Part shown: in pieces, positions 55,627-64,000 of the stretch
Position numbering within the stretch: position 1 is the stretch's first letter
Layout of the letters: each line of letters begins with the position of its first letter
Origin: Limnephilus marmoratus
Taxonomy: Eukaryota > Arthropoda > Insecta > Trichoptera > Limnephilidae
NCBI GenBank assembly: GCA_917880885.1
Contig: OU862917.1
Location: 27,764,104-27,828,103, forward strand
Reading direction: 5' to 3'
DNA: 64,000 nucleotides
Program-made: the position numbers and the translations under genes
Notes under the pieces: generated by a model
Databases searched by the model: none
What the model saw: only the letters and a program-made list of their open reading frames with translations
Told to the model about the DNA's origin: nothing

Positions 55627-56763
55627 ATGGAAAACAATCAAGCTATGGCATCATCCAATTTGGGTATCATTCCCAACGTGCACAACTTATCCAAAACTCA
55701 CTTACAAACTGCTTTAAGGGATAGAGGACTCTCGCCATCAAACAAATCTAAATCTACATTAAAGGCTTATGCACTTCTATTTAACAAAAAGTACATTAAG
55801 AGAATAAACCTCGCCCCCTCAAGCGAAAATAATTCACGCTCGGCTACGCAAGCTTTGGATAATCTTGTTCCTAACAAAGAACCTATACCGCAAGTAATGG
55901 TAAAACAGGACATCGCACCCACCTTGACACAAGATAAAACTTACGATTTATCCTCTTGGAAAGTCAAATATAATGGCGTCTCCGATGTGCTGGATTTCAT
56001 CGACCGTATCGAAGAAACGGCTACAATCAAAAATATCCCATTCGAGATTCTACGAAAAAACTTCATAGAACTCATCTCCCCAGAATTGATACCCTGGCAC
56101 CGCATTCAAAAAACTAAATGCAAAGATTGGAATAAACTCAGATCTGCCCTAATCTCGAGCTTCGGAAAAACAGAAGCCCAGCACAGGATCAAATTATCTT
56201 TACTATCTATTAAACAGCTGGTAAATGAACCCGTAGCAACATTCATAGAAAGGGCTGAATCCATTAACATCAAGCTTTCACATCCCGTTTCGGAAGCTGA
56301 ACTATTACCAGTCATAACTGATGGCCTTTTAAGCAAATACGAGAACATCATCACCTCGCAGAAAATTGCATCCCTGGCCCAGTTAAACGAGGTCTGTCTC
56401 CTTCTGGAATCATACCAGGATAGGAAGAACATAAAGAATGTGTCAAATAATGTAGTTGTGCCAAGCCGTTCGTCTGGTTTAAAACCAGAATTCGACAACA
56501 AAAAAGTGTGCTCTTTTTGCAAAAAAGTAGGCCATCTGGCCACTACTTGTTTCAAGCAAGCGAGGTTTCTGGAATCCAAGGAACCCCGAACTTTCAAGAG
56601 GCATCACTCTAGGGACCGCTCTCCTCCACGCGACGAACTGCGCAATATTTTCAAGAAATCAAGGCACAACATGGAAAGGTTACAAAACCCAAGCGATGTC
56701 AGACCTCAGGTGGATTTCTCCAAGCCCCCACCAAATTTCTACATGAAGAGGCCAAAAAACTAA
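55627..56763 (+). CDS. Gypsy element 2 Gag (intact)
   Basis: 378 codons, unbroken. Residues 22-55 (LSKTHLQTALRDRGLSPSNK onward) look like a SAP-type DNA-binding helix-extended-loop-helix, common in this kind of Gypsy Gag. The middle (about 110-270) has the capsid-type pattern W...F..L...L and SLLSIKQ.....F..R. A single CCHC knuckle (CSFCKKVGHLATTC, about 297-310) binds RNA, and the tail is basic. Gag ends in AAA AAC TAA, the slippery site for making Gag-Pol. Gag would assemble the virus-like particle in the cytoplasm. Confidence 0.9.
   Translation: MENNQAMASSNLGIIPNVHNLSKTHLQTALRDRGLSPSNKSKSTLKAYALLFNKKYIKRINLAPSSENNSRSATQALDNLVPNKEPIPQVMVKQDIAPTLTQDKTYDLSSWKVKYNGVSDVLDFIDRIEETATIKNIPFEILRKNFIELISPELIPWHRIQKTKCKDWNKLRSALISSFGKTEAQHRIKLSLLSIKQLVNEPVATFIERAESINIKLSHPVSEAELLPVITDGLLSKYENIITSQKIASLAQLNEVCLLLESYQDRKNIKNVSNNVVVPSRSSGLKPEFDNKKVCSFCKKVGHLATTCFKQARFLESKEPRTFKRHHSRDRSPPRDELRNIFKKSRHNMERLQNPSDVRPQVDFSKPPPNFYMKRPKN
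56754..56760 (+). promoter_or_regulatory. -1 ribosomal frameshift site A AAA AAC
   Basis: The heptamer is in phase with gag (AAA AAC) and lies directly before the gag stop TAA (56761-56763). Slipping back one base enters the pol frame (AAA AAA CTA), which is open from there to 59981. This is the canonical X XXY YYZ form. A downstream stimulatory structure was not assessed. Confidence 0.85.
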
Positions 56764-59700
56764 ATAATAACCTCTCAGGCACCCATTCTGAACCAAGGTC
56801 TAAAGAATGGACTGATTGGTTAGCACACATTAAGTATTTTAACCAGACCTTAAATGTTTCTTCGGTTTGTTGCAAACAAGCTAAAGATGGGAGACCCTAT
56901 GCTTCTTTCTCTGTTAACAATGTGACCTTTTCCGGATTACTCGATAGTGGGGCATCTATCAGCTGTCTTGGCAACAATGCTCACTTGCCTTTTGTTAACA
57001 GTGATTTTAGAATTTCGCCCCAATCGACACACCTGACGACTGCAGATAATGTTTCTCAGCCGGTCATCGGTGCCCTTGCCCTGCCAATTAATTGTAACAA
57101 TAAAATAGTTACAATCAATTTTCTAATAGTGCCCTCTATATCCCAGAATTTCATCCTTGGCGTTGACTTCTGGAAGGCATTCAATGTTGCTCCCCAAGTA
57201 TTTAATACTCTTGGCGAAACCTCCACTGCCGCTCAAATTAGTGAGATCCGCACAATAATACCTCACGAAAATTTAAGCACGGACCAGGCTCTCCAACTAA
57301 AGGAAATGGTCAATAAATTCGAATCAATATCCTTCGAAAAATGTGGACTAGGTTTGACAAATTTGGTGGAACACCATATCAAAACCAATGGCCCACCCAT
57401 CAAGCAACGTTATTACAACTTAGCCCCCCAAAAACTTAAACTTTTAGAAAACGAACTTGACGAAATGTTAAAAATGGGTGTGGTGGTTCCCAGCAGAAGT
57501 GCATGGACCAACCCAACTCTTTTGGTTTCTAAAAAAGACGGCTCTGCACGTTTCTGTCTCGACAGTAGACGTTTAAACTCTTGCACGGAAGCTGATGCGT
57601 ATCCCTTACCTCACGTTCACGCAACCTTAGACAAGCTGCGTAACGCCAAGTTCATCTCTTCTGTCGATCTCAGCAAAGCGTTTTGGCAAATACCCTTGGA
57701 CGCAGAATCGTGCGAAAAAACTGCTTTCGTTGTACCTGGTAGGGGAATGTTCCATTTTAAAAGATTACCCTTTGGTCTAAAAAACAGCCCCGCCGAGTTA
57801 CAAAGACTGATGGACAAACTTTTCGGTCCTGAAATCGATAATAGCCTGTTTTGTTACCTTGACGACCTCATCATCGTCAGCGATACCTTTGAAAAACACC
57901 TATTAATGCTGGAAAAAGTTTTCCAACAACTCAAGTTCGCTGGTTTAACCATCAACTTGAAGAAGTCTGAATTCTGTAAGTCCCGTCTACGTTATTTGGG
58001 ATTCATTGTCGACGAAAAAGGTCTAAGAACAGACCCCGCTAAGGTGGAAGCCATGGCAAATTTTCCCCGACCCAAAAACGCGAAGGAAGTCAAAGGTTTC
58101 CTTGGACTTGCAGGTTACTACAGGAGATTCATCAAAGACTTTTCCACTATCGCAGCCCCCTTAAATAAAATTACCGGCATTCGTAAAGGTGTCAGCAATT
58201 TCCGATGGTCTGTCGAAACTGAAGAAGCGTTCACAACTTTAAAAAATGCCCTTCAAAAAGCTCCCGTTCTGAATTGCCCGGATTTTGCACTCTCTTTTAC
58301 CCTCCACACGGATGCCTCCAATGTAGGAATCGGTGGAGTCCTTACTCAAGAATTCCCAGATGGCGAACACCCTGTAGCGTATTTTTCCCGTACACTAAAC
58401 AAACACGAGAAAAACTACGGAATTACCGAGAAAGAATTATTGGCTGTATTGGATTCTGTTCACCATTTCCGCGGTTACATAGACGGTAGCAAATTTACTG
58501 TAGTCACAGACCATAGTAGTTTGAAATGGTTGATCTCTTTAAGTAATCCCTCCGGTAGGCTCGCTCGCTGGTCCTCCCGTTTGTCTCAATACAATTTTGA
58601 TGTTGTTCACCGTAAAGGCGCGGACAATATTGTTCCCGACGCCCTTTCAAGAATTGAACTAGCTTCATTAAATGTTGACACAATTGCCCCCCCTCCATCT
58701 ACAAAAGATGAATGGTATTTGAAAATCTTTAAAGGTTGCAAAAATAACCAACAAAAGTTTCCTAATTTTATCATAAAAGAAGGACAACTATACCGTAATT
58801 GCAAGGCACCATTATCCATCCTCGAAGATTACTCGTGGAAACTTGTCGTTCCCCTCGAAGGTAGAGAACAAATAATCATTGACAATCATAGTGCTCCCGA
58901 CTCCATACACCCAGGAAATTTCAAGACGTATAAAAAAATCGCCTTGAAGTATTATTGGCCTGGTCTCTTTAAGCAAATTCCCAATTACATCTCTAAATGT
59001 GAAACTTGTAAAGCTTATAAACATAGCACGGCAGCACCTGCCGGCCTAATGGGTAATCCCAAACGTGCCGACAGACCCCTACAATCATTGTCAATGGACC
59101 TCGTCGGACCCTTTCCTCGAAGTTATGCCGGACACATGCACATACTTAGTGTAGTGGATGTTTTCACTAAATTCTGTTGGATCTTCCCTTTAAAAAGAGC
59201 CAACGCGTCCGCCATCATCAAACTCCTGGAAAAACACATTTTTATACCTTACGGAACACCCAGAACCATAAAAGTTGATAACGGAAAACAATTTATTGCC
59301 CAAGAATTCAAAGATTTTCTTGCCAAATACGGAATCAAGGACATTTACTATAATACCTTGTATACTCCGCAAAATAACACTGTCGAACGTTACAACCAGA
59401 CAATCAACACAGCTCTGGCTATTCTAGTTGATAAAGATCAACGTACTTGGTGTAAAAACCTAGATAAAATTCAGGCTGCTATGAACAACACGGTTAACCT
59501 GGCCACTGGTTACACACCCTTCTTCTTAAAACACGGTATGGAACAAGTTGTTCACGGTTCTCTACATAGGGACACAAACTTTCCTACGTCAATTGCCGCC
59601 ACAAGCAACCCTACCGCGGACTATGCCCATCGTCTGGAAGAACTGTCGGCCATCTACAGTGAAGTCACTGATGCTTTACTCCTGGCTCATCAAAAGAGCG

Positions 59701-59981
59701 CGGACAGATACAACCTACGTAGGAAACATGTCACCTTCAATACTGGAGACATAGTTTGGAGAAAGAACAACACACTTTCCCAAGGAGCCATGTATTTCTC
59801 TGCCAAGCTGGCACCACGTTTCGTGAAGGCCAAAGTTCTAAGAAAGATATCAGATCTAGTGTACTCTTTGTCTGACTCCTCTGGAAAGCACATTGGTAAT
59901 TACCATATTAAGGATATTGCAAAGACTGGAAGTGAGGAGTCAAGTAAAACTGCCCCCACTATCTCAGCAAACTCAAAATGA
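56757..59981 (+). CDS. Gypsy element 2 Pol (intact; protease, RT, RNase H, integrase)
   Basis: The frame is open from the slippery site to TGA 59979-59981, about 1,074 codons; the first ATG-like start at 56922 is probably not used. Protease: LLDSGAS (56940). RT: SVDLSKAFWQIPL (57660), FGLKNSPAELQRLM, catalytic YLDD (57855-57866). RNase H: HTDASNVGIGGVL (58305), EKELLAVLDSVHHFRGYI, TDHSSLKWL. Integrase: HHCC zinc domain (about 58890-59010), then D (SMDLVGP, 59094), D (KVDNGKQF, 59275) and E (VERYNQ, 59382). The C-terminus has a GPY/F-like LAPRFVKAKVLRKISDLVYS block. All catalytic residues seen are present. No env ORF follows. Confidence 0.93.
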   Translation, partial: KLNNNLSGTHSEPRSKEWTDWLAHIKYFNQTLNVSSVCCKQAKDGRPYASFSVNNVTFSGLLDSGASISCLGNNAHLPFVNSDFRISPQSTHLTTADNVSQPVIGALALPINCNNKIVTINFLIVPSISQNFILGVDFWKAFNVAPQVFNTLGETSTAAQISEIRTIIPHENLSTDQALQLKEMVNKFESISFEKCGLGLTNLVEHHIKTNGPPIKQRYYNLAPQKLKLLENELDEMLKMGVVVPSRSAWTNPTLLVSKKDGSARFCLDSRRLNSCTEADAYPLPHVHATLDKLRNAKFISSVDLSKAFWQIPLDAESCEKTAFVVPGRGMFHFKRLPFGLKNSPAELQRLMDKLFGPEIDNSLFCYLDDLIIVSDTFEKHLLMLEKVFQQLKFAGLTINLKKSEFCKSRLRYLGFIVDEKGLRTDPAKVEAMANFPRPKNAKEVKGFLGLAGYYRRFIKDFSTIAAPLNKITGIRKGVSNFRWSVETEEAFTTLKNALQKAPVLNCPDFALSFTLHTDASNVGIGGVLTQEFPDGEHPVAYFSRTLNKHEKNYGITEKELLAVLDSVHHFRGYIDGSKFTVVTDHSSLKWLISLSNPSGRLARWSSRLSQYNFDVVHRKGADNIVPDALSRIELASLNVDTIAPPPSTKDEWYLKIFKGCKNNQQKFPNFIIKEGQLYRNCKAPLSILEDYSWKLVVPLEGREQIIIDNHSAPDSIHPGNFKTYKKIALKYYWPGLFKQIPNYISKCETCKAYKHSTAAPAGLMGNPKRADRPLQSLSMDLVGPFPRSYAGHMHILSVVDVFTKFCWIFPLKRANASAIIKLLEKHIFIPYGTPRTIKVDNGKQFIAQEFKDFLAKYGIKDIYYNTLYTPQNNTVERYNQTINTALAILVDKDQRTWCKNLDKIQAAMNNTVNLATGYTPFFLKHGMEQVVHGSLHRDTNFPTSIAATSNPTADYAHRLEELSAIYSEVTDALLLAHQKSADRYNLRRKHVTFNTGDIVWRKNNTLSQGAMYFSAKLAPRFVKAKVLRKISDLVYSLSDSSGKHIGNYHIKDIAKTGSEESSKTAPTISANSK

Positions 59982-61860
59982 TCCAGTGTGTATCACCACA
60001 ACCCTTTGGTAAGCACATCAAGTCTTACAATGACTGGCGTGTAAAGTGTCAATTACATGTCCACCCTTTCGTTGATGAAACGAATATTGTTAAAAAAATC
60101 ATTTTTGTAAATTTATGTACACTCCACGGCGTAGTTTGCCCCGTTCATGTTTATGAATTGGCAACCACCGTAATTTTTGTTCCACACGTTTTTGTTTTTT
60201 TTCTTTTTTCTCACCTGTTCCAAAATTGATCACTTTAGAGCAGAGACACCCCTCGAGTCACAGTGTTTGGGAAGTCATGAACCCAAATCATTGCCTCTCA
60301 ACCCCTCACACTACGCAACGTTCATGCCATGGCACGCTTTGCTATGTAATGCAATATTGTAATTTTCACCATTTTTGTTTGTTGTTTTTTCATCATATCG
60401 GAAGGAATCTCTTCAAAATTTTTTCTTTTATGTTCTGTAAGTACTGGAGCGTCGTTCTAAAGTCGGATTTGGTAAACTCCAAAGCGTTAAATCACGACCC
60501 AGGACTAGTAAACCATCTTAACATGCTCCATATTTTACTCATCATGGTAAAAATAAGTGGTTACTCACATAATCACATTCCTTGTGTACAGTAGTTTTCA
60601 ATTTTTCTCAAATGTTAAAAAATTGATGGCGTCCTACCCGAGCTCTTTGCTAACAAATTGGATTTTGACACGTCCATTTTGAAATCATATGTATTTAAAT
60701 AAAGGAAAAGCCTTTAAATTGGTCTTTCCACCCTTATACAAATCTTCTTGGGCCCGTTTCAACTAAAGTACGTAAAACCAAATACTCGGTCTTTTGTTGT
60801 TATAAGAAGTCCTCGATTTGTCCCTCTTCACAACATGTATGTCTTGTATTACATGCCTCAACCCTGACGGAAAAGGTTAATAAAACCTAACGGCAGCCCT
60901 GTTTTCCGTACATAAATAACCGCAGTTTAACGTAAATCATCAATGTTTTGTTTGATCATCGTTTTGCAAACATAGGCATTCAACTCTTGTTTCGCCATTT
61001 AACCAAGTATTTGCAACCTAAATTGCACATAACCTGGTATGTTGTAACTGCACAAAGGGTATGTAAAACCACAATTGGTCCCTTTTGTTTGTCCCCACCG
61101 AAGTTGCTACAATAGACAGTATGTAAAACCATATAGGTCTGTCTTTGTTGGTCACATGGTGTAAACAGAAAAGTACTCTGTCATCACCCCGCCTTTATAA
61201 CATACGAAGTGACATTAAATTGTTTACCTCCTTGTTATTCTATCGTACGCTCCTGGGCTACGGAGTTAGTTAATCTAACAAATCTTCATATACTGTGTTA
61301 AAACAAGCATTGTTAACGTTTATTGTGTTGTATTTAAACGCAACCCTGTTACATTATAGGAGGGATCCTTAAAATACCTGCCACAATACGAGAAGTTCGT
61401 CATAATCACTTTTGCTCATAGCTAAATGTTATTGAGTTGGTCGTGTGACATATTTGTCATGAGTACCGTTTTGTACATTCTATTTTGGTCGTGTGACATA
61501 TTTGCCATGAGTACCACCCTTTTGTATAACCTGTTCTGGTCGTGCGTCATTTATTTGCCGTGAGCACCGCTTTTATGTATAATTGTGTATAAACTCTGTA
61601 CACTACACGTGGAGACGTTAAAACACTTACCGTGATTCGTGTGAACGACATAATATCGGCTTTGCCATCTTCTTTAAGATGCATTGTATAAGCTCTTTGA
61701 CTTCTGTCTATAATTGAGTTATATCTTGTGTGTACTTACATATTTTGTACACTATACGTGGAGACGTTAAAACACTTACCATGAGTCGTGCGAACGAAAT
61801 AATATCAAACCTTTTGTGTGCGATCTACGAAATGTAGTCCACAACCCTTTGTTGTCATTC
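59982..61860 (+). other. Gene-free 3' region of Gypsy element 2 with diverged repeats
   Basis: No coding sequence of a known family. GGTCGTGTGACATATTTG occurs at about 61439 and 61487, with a diverged third copy near 61539. A ~60-bp block starting TGTACACTACACGTGGAGAC occurs at 61599 and 61747 (148 bp apart). GTATGTAAAACCA-type words occur near 60763, 61060 and 61120. Probably the element's 3' UTR. Confidence 0.6.
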
Positions 61861-63659
61861 AACGCCGATGCCCGTGGACTTCCTGTTTTTTTACTTCTTT
61901 GCAAAAGGAAAGAAGCCCAGGAATATCTACTATCCCAAAAGGACTAGTTTTCAGCTTCACTGTCAATTATGGGGCATAGTGCTGTGGGAGTTAATCGATT
62001 GAGCACAAAACCACCTAACTCGTTGTCTGGAGAACGAATAAGAAAAACCCCCAGGTTTGTGAAATTGGAGCAAGGGTCTGTCTTTTCTCACAATCATGTA
62101 GAAGTTTTAAAATGACCCCTAATCTTTTGCCCAATACACGCGAAAGATTAGCCTCTTTGTTATAATGTGTATTCAAATTTCTCCTCACCCTTTTCTGATA
62201 AATGTAAAGAGTCAGGAAATCTGCTGGTTGATTATGTTTCATTTTCACATAGAGCTTGAATTGGAAATTAGTCCAGTCTCTAGCAAATTTCGTAACTCGT
62301 CTCCCTTCTCCCCTCCTCCCCCCCATTCCCCCATGTTCTCAGATTATGTTATGAAGTGAAAAATCTGTCGTTGACCATATTTCGCCCTCACTTGGAGTTC
62401 GAATAGGTAACTGTCCGGTTATCTACAGGTTTTCCCCCTCAATCTCTGCATATGTCTCACCTTTTTTCTCTTTCTCAATCCTACGAAACACATTCATGAA
62501 TGTTGGATATGTACGATATGCACTTGGCGTAACGTCTGTCTCCTTTTTGACAACCTTTATTCATGAATTGGTTTCCCTTTGCCGTGACTAGTTCACGATT
62601 CTTTGTCTTGTTCTTTGAAATTCTACGAAAATGTTACCATCTTATGTTAACATAGGCCATAGAGGGCCGGTTTTTTTTTAACCAAGACATATTGTCACTC
62701 GGCAAGCGCCAAGTCATCCTGGAAAAGGAAAATGTTCATGTAATCACAATTTAGTTAGGAATCTCTCTTCGTCACTCTCTGAGTCGGTGGTTAAAATTTC
62801 GTTTATTTCATTTTCTGGACACATTTTGTTTCTCTCCAAACCTTTTCTTCATTGGTCCCTAGGCAGGTAAACTTCAAGAATTTTGCTCTAATAATAATTT
62901 CTCCCAGATTTAAAAAGAAGTCCAGGCGGATGTCATCACCGACAGCCAAGCTGAGCTTCACTTCCTGACAGCACGCGCTGTGGTTACAAGGTCCCTCCTG
63001 CTGCCATTTTCTACGTATTTGTTCCTGAAAGCACAGACCATACCGCTCATATGTATGTTGTCTTGTCGTGCCACAGCAAGCTGAGTTGTCCCACCATACA
63101 TTATGACACTCTAACTACCTTTTGGGCACGCTAGCTCCTAGGTTTGTTCTTACTCTTGCTATCAATGCCAACCTTGCCGTCTCTTGCTCTGTCATGCAGT
63201 GACGCATATATCGTCATGTGTAAACCATCATTACCTTGACCCACCAGTATTCGCTGAATGCGTACCAATACAAGTTATCTTGAGCTACATTATGCTTCAA
63301 TAACCATTATATACGATCCGTGTTTACCATAATAACACTTAGGATTCGTACTGGCATGTCTGCAGATACTGGATTCTTCTCTTCAATGGCCTCTGTAACC
63401 ATAGTCGCGGCACAGCAACCACAGTCTCCACTTTGTGAACTTCAACGTCTTCAACCAAACCAGGTGTTTTCTAAGGCCTAAGTGTACTCTTGAGTGTTAT
63501 CTCAAATGGGTCTGATTGCAGTGATAATGTAATCCTTAGAATCTGTGAAACCACGTCCTTTTCTTCGAAATTCTCCGAAACCAAACAAATCCACGCTTCG
63601 CAAACTTAGCTCCCAGACCAACGAAACCTTAGAATCACACCTTTTCTCTTCTCTTGTAC
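61861..63659. other. No gene seen
   Basis: T/C-rich non-coding DNA; no LTR partner for the 5' side was recognised. Confidence 0.4.
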
Positions 63660-63795
63660 AAATGTATTGTCATTCTTTCAATTGCATAACCATGTGTATT
63701 GTCATTTTTTTCAATTGCATAACCATGTGTATTGTCATTTTTTCAATTGCATAACCATGTGTATTGTTATTTTCAATTGCATAACCTTGTATGTT
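63660..63795 (+). repeat. Short tandem repeat, ~34 bp x 4
   Basis: ATTGTCATTTTTTCAATTGC plus ATAACCATGTGT repeats four times with T-run length variation; the last unit is diverged. Confidence 0.9.
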
Positions 63796-64000
63796 GTTTT
63801 ACACCATGTACTTTCCCCAAAGTTGTCTTTTCCAAACATTCTATGTACCCCCATCCATTCCCTACAAACATTGTGACCTAAACTATAGCATAAACTGTAT
63901 GTTCTAGCTAGGCAATCTCTCAAGCAACGAATCTCTCAAAAAACCCCGATGGAAGCATAAGAGGATTTTTTTTTCCCTACAGCTCCATTGCCACGTCGCT
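63796..64000. other. Non-coding to window edge
   Basis: Nothing recognisable; the right-hand Gypsy element may continue beyond the window. Confidence 0.4.

Noticed and set aside
63545..63876. ORFs over the 34-bp tandem repeats
   Set aside because: Repetitive CITMCIVIF translation of a non-coding minisatellite.

Overview
This window is eukaryotic nuclear DNA, AT-rich and almost entirely made of transposable elements. The element set (Jockey-type and Dong/R4-type non-LTR retrotransposons, Ty3/Gypsy elements, a Penelope-like element, Helitron ends, TTAA-flanked MITEs, a Transib-like MITE, a hAT transposase remnant) points to an arthropod, very probably an insect. Frequent GGTACCTA-type words and Helitron ends reading CTAG weakly favour Lepidoptera. 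No complete host protein-coding gene was recognised. All calls come from reading the sequence; nothing was searched against a database.

Layout. 1-1560: two unrelated non-LTR retrotransposon fragments. 2185-7905: three head-to-tail copies of a Dong/R4-like retrotransposon with a restriction-like endonuclease, joined through TAA-rich DNA; a fourth copy lies at 10345-10712. 8400-36800: a decayed tandem array of at least four paralogous units (starting near 9430, 25559, 33573 and 35527). Each unit carries a non-LTR RT fragment on the + strand and one or two short exon-like segments on the - strand with splice-site-like borders. The units have been split by nested insertions: a TTAA-flanked element (10005-17405) that itself holds a Dong copy, a ~5.9 kb block and a SINE; a Penelope-like fragment with a hammerhead-like core; a 5.4 kb block with 8-bp target duplications containing a Helitron end, a long Jockey ORF, a tRNA-like gene and a palindrome; an LTR-complete Gypsy element (25809-30863); and a Transib-like MITE (35127-35522).

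36800-53400: Helitron ends, a LINE 5' region with repeated promoter-like units followed by an ORF1 remnant (38078-40260), several LINE 3' ends with microsatellite tails, foldback elements and perfect hairpins, ten near-identical 86-bp tandem repeats (48477-49336), and five copies or pieces of a ~340-bp SINE-like family. 53400-64000: a second Gypsy element with intact gag (55627-56763) and pol (to 59981). Gag and pol are linked by a textbook -1 slippery heptamer directly before the gag stop. A long repeat-rich, gene-free tail follows, and no 3' LTR was found before the window ends.

The genes do not form a host pathway. Each autonomous element encodes its own replication proteins. Most copies are broken; the Gypsy element at 55627-59981 is the only one with fully open reading frames for all its visible domains.
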